A DNA stretch of 64,000 nucleotides from Streptacidiphilus fuscans. GTDB taxonomy: Bacteria > Actinomycetota > Actinomycetes > Streptomycetales > Streptomycetaceae. The translations under genes and the position numbers were made by a program. The first letter of the stretch is position 1. Every line of letters starts with the position of its first letter. Of the stretch, positions 11,250-19,782 are shown one piece after another. The stretch spans positions 124,001-188,000 of the forward strand of contig NZ_JADPRT010000010.1 of NCBI RefSeq assembly GCF_015690355.1. Direction: 5' to 3'. The notes below the pieces were generated by a model that was not told the DNA's origin, did not search any database, and worked only from the letters and a program-made list of their open reading frames with translations.

Positions 11250-12351
11250 GACGGCGGGCGCTCCCCCGGTGTGCGTCGACGGCCTCGTACACCATCTGCG
11301 CCAGCAGCTGGTCCGCGTCGCGGCGGCCGAACTCGGCGGCGGACTGGCTCATCTGCCACAGCCGCTGCGGGTCGGTGAGCACCGGCAGGAGCTGCTGGAG
11401 GATCCAGTCCGGGGTCAGCTCGGCGTCGTCGACCAGCAGGCCGCCGCCCGCGCGGACCACCGGCTGGGCGTTGAGCCGCTGCTCGCCGTTGCCGATCGGC
11501 AGCGGCACGAACGCGCCCGGCAGGCCGACGGCGGCCAGCTCGGCGACGGTCATCGCACCGGCCCGGCAGAGCATCAGGTCGGCGGCGGCGTAGGCGAGAT
11601 CCATCCGGTCCAGGTACGGCAGCACCCGGTAGGGCGGCATGCCCGGCTGCTCGACCGTCGGCGGCAGCTCGTTCTTCGGGCCCACCGCGTGCAGGATCTG
11701 CACGCCGTACTGCTGGAGCCGGGGCGCGACGGTCTGGATCGTCTCGTTGAGCCGGCGCGCGCCCTGCGAGCCGCCGGAGACCAGCAGCGTCGGCAGGTTC
11801 TGCTCCAGGCCGAAGTACTGCCTCGCCTGCGGACGGGCAAGGCCGCGGTCCAGCGTGGCGATGGTCTGCCGCAGCGGGATGCCGATGTAGCGGGCCTTCT
11901 GGAACTTGCTGTCCGGCGTGGCCACGGCGACGTAGTCGGTGTACCGGGAGCCGATCTTGTTGGCCACGCCGGGACGGGCGTTGGCCTCGTGGATCACGAT
12001 CGGCACGCCGCTGCGCTTGGCCGCGAAGTACGCGGACATGGCGACGTAGCCGCCGAAGCCGACGACCACGTCGGCCTTGGTCCGCTCCAGCACGTCCTGA
12101 ACGGCCTTGACGGTGTTGCGGAGCCGGCCCGGCAGGGTGATCAGGTCACCGGAGGGCTTGCGCGGCAACGCCACCTTGGGGATCAGCGCGAGCTCGTAGC
12201 CGCGCTCGGGGACCAGCCTGGTCTCCAGGCCCTGCGAGGTGCCGAGTGCGGTGATGCCGACCGTCGGGTCGTTACGCCGCAGCGCGTCAGCCAACGCGAG
12301 TGCGGGCTCGATATGCCCGGCGGTGCCACCGCCGGCGAGTACGACATGCAC
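11242..12351 (-). CDS. murG: Lipid II synthase MurG
   Basis: Transfers GlcNAc from UDP-GlcNAc to lipid I on the inner membrane face, giving lipid II. It has 369 residues. The glycine-rich GGGTAGH loop is at residues 7-13 and the HEANARPGVANK motif near 134-145. The sugar-binding GGSQGARRLNE motif and the CRAGAMTVAELAA signature are present. GTG start, 6 nt after the ftsW stop. Confidence 0.97.
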   Translation of the reverse strand: MHVVLAGGGTAGHIEPALALADALRRNDPTVGITALGTSQGLETRLVPERGYELALIPKVALPRKPSGDLITLPGRLRNTVKAVQDVLERTKADVVVGFGGYVAMSAYFAAKRSGVPIVIHEANARPGVANKIGSRYTDYVAVATPDSKFQKARYIGIPLRQTIATLDRGLARPQARQYFGLEQNLPTLLVSGGSQGARRLNETIQTVAPRLQQYGVQILHAVGPKNELPPTVEQPGMPPYRVLPYLDRMDLAYAAADLMLCRAGAMTVAELAAVGLPGAFVPLPIGNGEQRLNAQPVVRAGGGLLVDDAELTPDWILQQLLPVLTDPQRLWQMSQSAAEFGRRDADQLLAQMVYEAVDAHRGSARRRG

Positions 12352-12357
12352 CGAAAT

Positions 12358-13662
12358 TCACCGCTCCTTGTGGGGTCGCCGGAGGAACCGACGCCGCGCC
12401 TGCTTGTTTCCCTTGCGCTTGCTCCGTGCGGCCAGCGCCGCCTTCGCAGCCGGCTCGCTGCGTGCGAAGCAGAGCAGCATGCCGACCGCGAACATGGTCG
12501 GCAGCAACGCGGAACCGCCATAGGAGAACATCGGGAGCGGGACGCCCGCGATGGGCAGAAGTCCCAGCACCGCACCAATGTTGATCATGGCCTGGGCCAT
12601 GATCCAGGTGGTGGCGCCTCCCGCTGCGTACCTGATGAACGGGTCCCTCGTGCGTACGGCCACGCGGATACCCGCATACCCTAGTGCCGCGAAGAGAACG
12701 AGGACGGACACGGTCCCCGCCAGCCCCAGTTCTTCACCGGTCACCGCGAAGATGAAGTCGGTGTGCGGCTCCGGAAGTTGACCCCATTTTTCCACGCTGG
12801 CCCCGAGTCCGGTCCCGAACAGTCCGCCGGACGCCAGCGCCCACACACCGTGGACGGCCTGGAAGCAGGAGTCGGCCGGGCCGATCTGGGTCGCGCCGAT
12901 GCAGGAGAGCCGGCTGAGCCGGTGCGGCACGGTGATGATGAGGGCCGCGCTGGCCAGCAGCGCGAGCAGCGAGGTGGCGCTGAACAGGCGCGTCGGCGCA
13001 CCGGCCATCCACAGCAGGCCGAAGAGCAGCGCGCAGATGATCATCGCCGTGCCCATGTCGCCGCCCGCGAGGACGAGCGCGAGCAGGAGCAGGCCGACCG
13101 GGACGAGCGGGATCAGCAGGTGCTTCCACTCGTTGAGAGTTTTCATCTGCTGTTTACGGGTGAGCAGGTCCGCGGCCCAGAGCACGAGCGCGAGTTTGGC
13201 GAACTCGGACGGCTGGATCTGGAGGAAGCCGCCCAGCCGGATCCAGTTCCGGTTGCCGTTCACGGAGACGCCGATTCCCGGCACCATCACGGCGAGAAGC
13301 AGCACGATGACGCCGAGCATGAGCGGATAGGCCAACGCCCGGATCGTCTTGGGCCGAAGACGTACGGCGAGGTACATCAGGCCTGCGCCTATGACGATGG
13401 AGATGAGCTGCTTCTTGAAGTAGTAGTCGAAGGGCAGCCCGTCCAGCCGCGCCTGGATCTGAGAGGCGGAGAACACCATCGTCAGACCGAGGACCAGAAT
13501 CAGCGCGGAGGACCCGAGGATCAGGTAATACGGCGTCAACGGCCTTGCCAGCCCACGCTGGAAGCGTTGCCACACCCGCTGGAGATTGCCGAACCGGCTG
13601 TAGGACCGGAAGGTGGCGACGGACGCCTCCACCGGCCCTTCCGTCACACCGGTCCGTGGCAC
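12358..13662 (-). CDS. ftsW: Septal SEDS glycosyltransferase FtsW
   Basis: Polytopic SEDS-family peptidoglycan polymerase that works with FtsI. About 434 residues with some ten hydrophobic segments, the conserved extracytoplasmic loop, and the C-terminal signature PIAGVPLPMFSYGGSA. I chose the GTG at 13662 because GGGGAGAGG lies 9 nt upstream. A TTG at 13686 is in frame but would put that ribosome site inside the gene. A basic cytoplasmic tail (RSKRKGNKQARRR) ends the protein. The start of murD's territory upstream is separated by a large palindrome. Confidence 0.94.
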   Translation of the reverse strand: MPRTGVTEGPVEASVATFRSYSRFGNLQRVWQRFQRGLARPLTPYYLILGSSALILVLGLTMVFSASQIQARLDGLPFDYYFKKQLISIVIGAGLMYLAVRLRPKTIRALAYPLMLGVIVLLLAVMVPGIGVSVNGNRNWIRLGGFLQIQPSEFAKLALVLWAADLLTRKQQMKTLNEWKHLLIPLVPVGLLLLALVLAGGDMGTAMIICALLFGLLWMAGAPTRLFSATSLLALLASAALIITVPHRLSRLSCIGATQIGPADSCFQAVHGVWALASGGLFGTGLGASVEKWGQLPEPHTDFIFAVTGEELGLAGTVSVLVLFAALGYAGIRVAVRTRDPFIRYAAGGATTWIMAQAMINIGAVLGLLPIAGVPLPMFSYGGSALLPTMFAVGMLLCFARSEPAAKAALAARSKRKGNKQARRRFLRRPHKER

Positions 13663-13748
13663 TGCGGTGGTCCTCTCCCCTGTCAATCAAGCGTCAGCGA
13701 AGAGACCCTACCGGGTCGGAGCAGGACAGACATGTAAGGCACATGGGT

Positions 13749-14017
13749 GAGTTGCATTCACCCGAGGGGCGCGGGGCTCTGCTGATCTGCGGCTCCTCCC
13801 CCTGCCTTCGGCGGGGGGACCCCCAGCGTGGGCGCGACGGTCACGGAAGCTCGCGCAGGTAGTTGCTACGCCCAGGGGCGCGGGGAACTGCGCGACAAGC
13901 CACTGACATGCGGATGGTCCTCAACGTGCAGGGCCGTCCGCACAGGGTGGTTTCTCGCGCCCACGCGGCGGAGCCGCACATCAGCAGAGCCCCGCGCCCC
14001 TGAGGTGAGTGCAACTC
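13749..14017. repeat. 269-nt composite palindrome between murD and ftsW
   Basis: Two 48-nt arms, 13749-13796 and 13970-14017, are complementary at 44 of 48 positions. They start with GAGTTGCA and include AGGGGCGCGGGGCTCTGCTG. Between them lies a full copy of the hairpin repeat (13874-13962). The structure fills most of the 370-nt gap between murD and ftsW, two co-directional cell-wall genes that are normally adjacent. A GCGCCCACGCGGCGGAGCCGC module at 13957-13977 recurs next to copy 4 at about 50574. Confidence 0.9.
13874..13962. repeat. Intergenic hairpin repeat, copy 3 (nested)
   Basis: Same orientation as copy 1. The left arm AGGGGCGCGGGGAACTGCGC is intact; the right arm is degenerate (TTTCTCGCGCCCA). 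It is nested in the larger palindrome, suggesting either insertion into an older hairpin or recombination between two copies. Confidence 0.85.
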
Positions 14018-14032
14018 CCCCACCTGCCTTGG

Positions 14033-15454
14033 CTAAAGCTGAAGCGCGTGCACCGCAGCGGCGAAGAAATCTCCCCGCTCGCCGTAGTTGGTGAACATGT
14101 CCATCGACGCGCACGCAGGCGCCAGCAGCACCGTGTCGCCGCTCTCCGCGAACCCCGCCGCCGCGCTCACGACCGCGTCCATCGCCTCCGCGCCGACGAC
14201 CCCGTCGGGCAGTTCGAAGACCGGAACGTGCGGAGCGTGCTTCGTCAGGGCCGCGCGGATCACCGCGCGGTCCGCGCCCATCAGCACGGCTGCCCGCAGC
14301 CGGGGCGCGGCGACCGCCACGAGGTCGTCCATCTCGGCGCCCTTGGCCAGGCCGCCGGCGACCCAGACCACCGACTCGTACGCCGCCAAAGAAGCCGCAG
14401 CAGCATGCGGGTTCGTCGCCTTGGAGTCGTCGACGTACGCGACGCCGTCGACCTCCGCGACGAAGGCGATCCGGTGCGCGTCCGGGCGAAAGGCCCGCAA
14501 GCCGTCGCGTACGGCGCGCGGTTCGACCCCGTACGCCCGCGCCAGCGCCGCCGCCGCGAGCGCGTCGGCGATGTTGTGCGGGGCGCTCGGCTGGACGTCC
14601 TCGACGGACGCCAGCTCGGCGGCCGCATGCCGACGGTCGGGGATGAAGGCGCGGTCGACCAACAGGCCGTCCACCACGCCCAGCTGCGCCAGGCCCGGCG
14701 CGCCGAGGGTGAAGCCGACCGCGCGGCAGCCCTCCTCGACCTCCGCCTCGCGGACCAGGTGCTCCGTCGCCGGGTCGGCGACGTTGTAGACGCAGGCGAC
14801 GACGTTGCCCTCGTAGATCCGGCCCTTGTCGGCCGCGTAGGCCTCCATCGAGCCGTGCCAGTCGAGGTGGTCGGGCGCGATGTTGAGGACGACCGCCGAG
14901 TACGGGTGGACGCTGGGCGCCCAGTGCAGCTGGTAGCTGGAGAGCTCGACGGCCAGCACGTCGTACGGGTCCTCGGCGAGCACCGCGTCCAGCACGGAGA
15001 CGCCGACGTTGCCGACGGCGGCCGTGCGCTTGCCCGCCGCCGTCAGGATCGAGGCGAGCATGCGCACGGTGGTGGTCTTGCCGTTGGTGCCGGTGATGGC
15101 GAGCCAGGGCGCGGGCTCGCCCGTGGCCGGGTGCGGACGACGGAGTCGCCAGGCGAGTTCGACGTCGCCCCAGACCGGGATGTCCAGCTTCTCCGCCGCC
15201 TGGAAGAGCGGCGAGTGCGGCGGCCAGCCGGGGGCGGTGACGATCAGCTCGGTCTCGTCCGGGAGCGAGTCGCCGTCGCCGAGCCGGACGGTGACGCCCA
15301 GCTCGCGCAGCTCCTCGGCCTGGGCCTGCTGACGTGGACCGTCGCCGCCGTCGACGACGGTGACCACCGCACCCAGCCCGTGCAGGACCTTGGCCGCCGG
15401 TACGCCGGAGACACCCAGCCCGGCGACGGTGACCCTCAGCTTCTCCCAGTTCAT
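14033..15454 (-). CDS. murD: UDP-MurNAc-L-Ala:D-Glu ligase MurD
   Basis: Adds D-glutamate to UDP-MurNAc-L-alanine. It has 473 residues from the ATG at 15454, which is preceded by GGGGCGG. The N-terminal VAGLGVSGVPAA nucleotide-binding loop, the Mur ligase P-loop ITGTNGKTTT and the LSSYQLHW and NIAPDHLDWHG motifs are present. The reading frame stays open far upstream, but only this start gives a MurD-like N terminus. It follows mraY after 29 nt. Confidence 0.96.
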   Translation of the reverse strand: MNWEKLRVTVAGLGVSGVPAAKVLHGLGAVVTVVDGGDGPRQQAQAEELRELGVTVRLGDGDSLPDETELIVTAPGWPPHSPLFQAAEKLDIPVWGDVELAWRLRRPHPATGEPAPWLAITGTNGKTTTVRMLASILTAAGKRTAAVGNVGVSVLDAVLAEDPYDVLAVELSSYQLHWAPSVHPYSAVVLNIAPDHLDWHGSMEAYAADKGRIYEGNVVACVYNVADPATEHLVREAEVEEGCRAVGFTLGAPGLAQLGVVDGLLVDRAFIPDRRHAAAELASVEDVQPSAPHNIADALAAAALARAYGVEPRAVRDGLRAFRPDAHRIAFVAEVDGVAYVDDSKATNPHAAAASLAAYESVVWVAGGLAKGAEMDDLVAVAAPRLRAAVLMGADRAVIRAALTKHAPHVPVFELPDGVVGAEAMDAVVSAAAGFAESGDTVLLAPACASMDMFTNYGERGDFFAAAVHALQL

Positions 15455-15483
15455 CCGCCCCACCACTCTCGGACCTCCCAAGG

Positions 15484-16545
15484 TCAGGAGGTGACCCAGC
15501 CAGCGTAGAAGAGGCCGAGGCCCACTGCGACGCACAGACCCTGGATGATCCAGAAACGGACCACGATCAGGACTTCCGACCAGCCCTTCAGTTCGAAGTG
15601 GTGCTGTAGTGGCGCCATTTTGAACACACGCCTGCCGGTCATCCGGAACGAACTGACCTGGATGATCACGGAGAGGGTGATCAGCACGAAGAGGCCGCCG
15701 AGGATCGCCAGCAGCATCTCGGTGTGGGAGCAGATCGCCAGACCGGCCAGCGCGCCGCCGAGGGCCAGCGAACCGGTGTCGCCCATGAAGATCTTGGCGG
15801 GCGAGGTGTTCCACCACAGGAAGCCGAAGCAGGCGCCCATCAGCGCGGCGGCGACCACCGCCAGGTCGAGCGGGTCACGGACCTGGTAGCAGTTGGGACC
15901 GGCGGTCGCCGCGGAGCCGCAGGTCTGGCCGTACTCCCAGATGCCGATGAAGACGTAGGCGCCGAAGACCATCACCGAGGCGCCGGTCGCCAGACCGTCC
16001 AGACCGTCGGTCAGGTTCACGCCGTTGGACATGGCCAGGATCATGAACAGCGCCCAGACGGCGAACAGCACCGGGCCGAGCGACCAGCCGAAGTCGGTCA
16101 CGAAGGAGAGCTTGGTGGACGCCGGAGTGGTGCCCGCCGGGTCCGGGAAGCGCAGCGCGGCGACCGCGAAGACGATGCCGACGATCAGCTGACCGGCCAT
16201 CTTGGCCTTGGCCCGGAGACCGAGCGAGCGCTGCTTGACGATCTTGATGTAGTCGTCGAGGAAGCCGACCAGGCCCATGCCCGCGAACAGGAAGAGCACC
16301 AGCACACCGGAGACGGTGAACTGGGTCCCCATGATCAGGTGCGTCAGCACGTACGCCATCAGCGTCGCCAGGATGAAGGCGATACCACCCATGGTGGGTG
16401 TACCGCGCTTGCTGTGGTGCGCCTGCGGGCCGTCGTCGCGGATCATCTGGCCGTAGCCGTGGCGGGCCAGGATCCGGATCAGGATCGGCGTGCCGACCAG
16501 CGAGAAGAACAGACCGAACGCGGCTGCGAAGAGGATCGCCTTCAT
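15484..16545 (-). CDS. mraY: Phospho-MurNAc-pentapeptide transferase MraY
   Basis: Makes lipid I from UDP-MurNAc-pentapeptide and undecaprenyl phosphate. 353 residues, about ten membrane spans. The catalytic aspartates appear in GFLDDYIK and [10 protein letters not shown], and the [11 protein letters not shown] signature lies near the end. The ATG at 16545 overlaps the murF stop as TGATG. A TTG one codon earlier is less likely. Confidence 0.97.
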   Translation of the reverse strand: MKAILFAAAFGLFFSLVGTPILIRILARHGYGQMIRDDGPQAHHSKRGTPTMGGIAFILATLMAYVLTHLIMGTQFTVSGVLVLFLFAGMGLVGFLDDYIKIVKQRSLGLRAKAKMAGQLIVGIVFAVAALRFPDPAGTTPASTKLSFVTDFGWSLGPVLFAVWALFMILAMSNGVNLTDGLDGLATGASVMVFGAYVFIGIWEYGQTCGSAATAGPNCYQVRDPLDLAVVAAALMGACFGFLWWNTSPAKIFMGDTGSLALGGALAGLAICSHTEMLLAILGGLFVLITLSVIIQVSSFRMTGRRVFKMAPLQHHFELKGWSEVLIVVRFWIIQGLCVAVGLGLFYAGWVTS

Positions 16546-17978
16546 CAACGACCAGCCTCCCCCGCGCCGGCGGCCGACGCGTCCTGCGTCAGCAGGGCTG
16601 CGGCGACCCTCTCCAGACCGACCGAACGAGACGCCTTCACCAGGACCACGTCCCCCGGCCGGACCTGTTCACGCAGCAGCTCGATCGCGCTATCCGCGTC
16701 GGGCACCAGCACCGATTCCTCACCCCACGAACCTTCGTTCCTCGCGCCCAGCTCCATGCAGGCCGCCTCCCGGCCGCCCACCGCCACCAGCTGGGCGATG
16801 TTCAGCCGGACCGCGAGCCGGCCCACGGCATCGTGCTCGGTGAGGGAGTCCTCGCCGAGTTCCCGCATCTCCCCCAGGACCGCCCAGGTGCGGCGGGCCT
16901 CGGGGCCTCTCCCGCCGATCGCGGCGAGCGCGCGCAGGGCGGCCCGCATCGAGTCGGGGTTGGCGTTGTAGGCGTCGTTGATCACGGTGACGCCGTCCTG
17001 ACGCTCCGTCAGCTCCATCCGCCACTTGGACAGGCTTCCGGCCCCGCTCAGCGCGGCGGCGATCTGCTCGACGTCCATGCCGCACTCGGTCGCGACCGCG
17101 GCGGCGGCGAGGGCGTTGCTCACGTGGTGCTCACCGTAGAGCTTCAGGGCCACCTGTGCGGAACCGGTGGGTGTGCTCAAGGTGAACGAGGCCCGCTGCA
17201 GCTCGTCGAAACGGACATCACCGGCGCGCACGGTCGCGTCCGCGGCCTCGCCATACAGGACGACGCGCGCCGCGGTGCGCGGGGCCATGCCCCGGACCAT
17301 CGGGTCGTCGCCGTTCAGCACCGCGACGCCCTCAGCAGGGAGGGATTCGACCAGCTCGCCCTTGGCCTCGGCGATCCCCTCGCGGCTGCCGAACTCGCCC
17401 AGGTGCGCCGTGCCGACGTTGATCACCAGGCCGACCTTGGGGCGGCAGATGCCGCAGAGCTCGGCGATGTGGCCCTTGCCACGCGCGCCCATCTCCAGGA
17501 CCAGGAACTCGGTGTCCTGCTCCGCCTTCAGCACGGTCAGCGGGAAGCCGATCTCGTTGTTGAAGGAGCCCTCGGTGTAGACCGTGCGGCCCTTGGCGCC
17601 GAGCACCTGGGCGATCAGGTCCTTGGTGCTGGTCTTGCCGGTCGATCCGGTGAGCGCGACGACGGTGGTGTCCGTCAGTCGCAGCGAGACGGCGTGGGCC
17701 AGCTTGGCCAGGGCGTCCAGCACGTCGTCGACGACGACGGCCGGGACGCCGACCGGGCGGGTGGCCAGCACGGCGGCCGCGCCCTGCTCGGCCACGGCGC
17801 GCTCGGCGAAGTCGTGTCCGTCGACGCGCTCGCCGGCCACCGCCACGAACAGCGCGCCGGGCAGGATCTGGCGCGAGTCGTGGACGACGGGGCCGGTCAC
17901 CCGCGTCTGCGGGTCTGGCGTGTCGACGAGCTTCCCTCCGGTGGCCTCGGCCACCTCCGCGAGGGTCAGGGGGATCAC
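16545..17978 (-). CDS. murF: UDP-MurNAc-tripeptide:D-Ala-D-Ala ligase MurF
   Basis: Adds D-Ala-D-Ala to complete the UDP-MurNAc-pentapeptide. About 477 residues from the GTG at 17978, 7 nt after the murE stop, with GAGGAG about 10 nt upstream. The P-loop [13 protein letters not shown], the ligase motif around FNNEIG and [11 protein letters not shown] are present. The frame stays open into murE but that extension is not MurF-like. Confidence 0.96.
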   Translation of the reverse strand: MIPLTLAEVAEATGGKLVDTPDPQTRVTGPVVHDSRQILPGALFVAVAGERVDGHDFAERAVAEQGAAAVLATRPVGVPAVVVDDVLDALAKLAHAVSLRLTDTTVVALTGSTGKTSTKDLIAQVLGAKGRTVYTEGSFNNEIGFPLTVLKAEQDTEFLVLEMGARGKGHIAELCGICRPKVGLVINVGTAHLGEFGSREGIAEAKGELVESLPAEGVAVLNGDDPMVRGMAPRTAARVVLYGEAADATVRAGDVRFDELQRASFTLSTPTGSAQVALKLYGEHHVSNALAAAAVATECGMDVEQIAAALSGAGSLSKWRMELTERQDGVTVINDAYNANPDSMRAALRALAAIGGRGPEARRTWAVLGEMRELGEDSLTEHDAVGRLAVRLNIAQLVAVGGREAACMELGARNEGSWGEESVLVPDADSAIELLREQVRPGDVVLVKASRSVGLERVAAALLTQDASAAGAGEAGR

Positions 17979-17985
17979 GTTGGCT

Positions 17986-19731
17986 CTACTCCTCGATGTC
18001 CCTGGTGCCGGGCAGGACGCCCGCGGGGGTGTGAACGGTGCCGGCGCCTGCGCCGGCCTCGGTGATCGCGTCACGCAGCACGATCCGGTCGTCGAACGGC
18101 CGGACCTCCCCCTTCGCGTACTGCCCGACCTCGTGGCCCTTGCCGGCCACCAGGATCGAGTCGCCCGCGTGCGCCCGTGCGACGGCGGCGGCGATGGCCT
18201 GGGCCCGGTCCGGCTCGACCAGGACCGCGCCGCGCTCCGCCTCGGGCACCTCGACCGCACCGGCCAGCATCGCGTGCAGGATCGCCAGCGGGTCCTCGGT
18301 ACGAGGATTGTCGCTGGTCAGCACGGCGGTGTCGGCGTAGCGGGCGGCGATGGCGCCCATCGGCCCGCGCTTGAACGGGTCACGGTCGCCGCCGCAGCCG
18401 ACGACGACCAGGACCTGGCCCTTGGTGACCTCGCGCAGCGAGCGCAGCGCGCCCTCCAAGGCGTCCGGCTTGTGCGCGTAGTCGACCACGGCCAGGTACG
18501 GCTGGCCGGCGTCGACCTGCTCCATCCGGCCCGGCACACCCGGCACCGAGGCGACCCCGGCGACGGCCGCAGCGAGCGGCAGCCCGGCGGTCACGGCGGC
18601 GGCGATGGCGGCCAGCGCGTTGGCGACGTTGAACGGGCCCGGCAGCGGCGAGGAGGCGTCGGCGGACTGTCCGTCCGGGCCGACGACGCGGAAGTGCGAG
18701 CCCGCGTGGCCCAGCTGGACCTGCTCGGCGCGCCAGTCGGCGCTCGGCTCGCCCTCGGCGGAGTAGGTCACCACCGGCACCTCGGCCTCGGCGGCCAGGC
18801 GACGGCCCCAGCGGTCGTCGATGTTGACGACGCCCACCCGGGAACGACGCGCGGTGAACAGCTGCGCCTTGGCCCGGTAGTAGTCGTCCATGTCCGGGTG
18901 GAAGTCGAGGTGCTCCGGCGTGAGGTTGTTGAAGACCGCGACGTCGTAGACGACGCCGTCGACCCGGCCGAAGACCAGGGCGTGGCTGGAGACCTCCATG
19001 GCAACCGAGTCCGCACCGGCCTCGCGCATCATCGCGAACACCGCGTGCAGGTCGGTGGCCTCGGGGGTGGTCCGCTCACTCTTGATCCGCTGGTCGCCCA
19101 CGCGCATCTCGACGGTGCCCAGCAGACCGGGCGTGCGGCCCGCGCCGCGCAGCGCGCCCTCGATCAGGTAGGCGGTGGTGGTCTTGCCGCTGGTGCCGGT
19201 GACGCCGATGCTGAGCAGCTGCTCGGCGGCGTTGCCGTAGATCGCGGCGGCCAGCTCGCCGACCCGGGCGCGCGGCTGCGGCACGACCAGCAGCGTGACG
19301 CCGCAGTCGGCGGCGCGCTCGGCCCCGTCCTCGTCGGTGAGCACCGCGACCGCGCCCGCGGCGGCAGCCTGGGCGGCGAAGTCGGCGCCGTGCGCGTTGG
19401 CGCCCGGAAGAGCGGCGTAGATGTCGCCCGGACGGACCGCACGGGAGTCGTGGGTGATGCCGGTCACCGCGACGGCGGCGGCGCCGTCGGCGAGTGCCCG
19501 GTCCGTGTCGTCCAGCCCGAGCAGCGCCCCTACCTGGGCAAGCGTGAGCCCGGTGGTGTTGCGGGGGCGAAGTGGGGACTGATCACGAGTTGGCACGGCG
19601 GTGAGGTTACCCGTACCTGTGCTCTCGGGGCCAAGTCGGGAGCTTGTCCGCATGTCCATGCCGCTGTCCGTGCCGTTCATGAGGGTATCGCCATCCTTTG
19701 TGTCGCCTGCCGGGACCCCCCACGTGTGCAT
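17986..19731 (-). CDS. murE: UDP-MurNAc-dipeptide:diaminopimelate ligase MurE
   Basis: Adds diaminopimelate to UDP-MurNAc-L-Ala-D-Glu. P-loop GVTGTSGKTTT and the DNPR motif (SDNPRTEDP), which marks DAP rather than lysine specificity, are visible; the MEVSSHAL segment is also present. I used the ATG at 19731 because AAAGGTG lies about 6 nt upstream. The first 60 residues are low in conservation, so internal starts (ATG codons near 19680 and 19660) remain possible. It is 51 nt from ftsI. Confidence 0.93.
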   Translation of the reverse strand: MHTWGVPAGDTKDGDTLMNGTDSGMDMRTSSRLGPESTGTGNLTAVPTRDQSPLRPRNTTGLTLAQVGALLGLDDTDRALADGAAAVAVTGITHDSRAVRPGDIYAALPGANAHGADFAAQAAAAGAVAVLTDEDGAERAADCGVTLLVVPQPRARVGELAAAIYGNAAEQLLSIGVTGTSGKTTTAYLIEGALRGAGRTPGLLGTVEMRVGDQRIKSERTTPEATDLHAVFAMMREAGADSVAMEVSSHALVFGRVDGVVYDVAVFNNLTPEHLDFHPDMDDYYRAKAQLFTARRSRVGVVNIDDRWGRRLAAEAEVPVVTYSAEGEPSADWRAEQVQLGHAGSHFRVVGPDGQSADASSPLPGPFNVANALAAIAAAVTAGLPLAAAVAGVASVPGVPGRMEQVDAGQPYLAVVDYAHKPDALEGALRSLREVTKGQVLVVVGCGGDRDPFKRGPMGAIAARYADTAVLTSDNPRTEDPLAILHAMLAGAVEVPEAERGAVLVEPDRAQAIAAAVARAHAGDSILVAGKGHEVGQYAKGEVRPFDDRIVLRDAITEAGAGAGTVHTPAGVLPGTRDIEE

Positions 19732-19782
19732 GTCGTCACCTTTGCCGCTGCTGCTGTCGCTCCTGTCGTCACTGCCGGCCCC

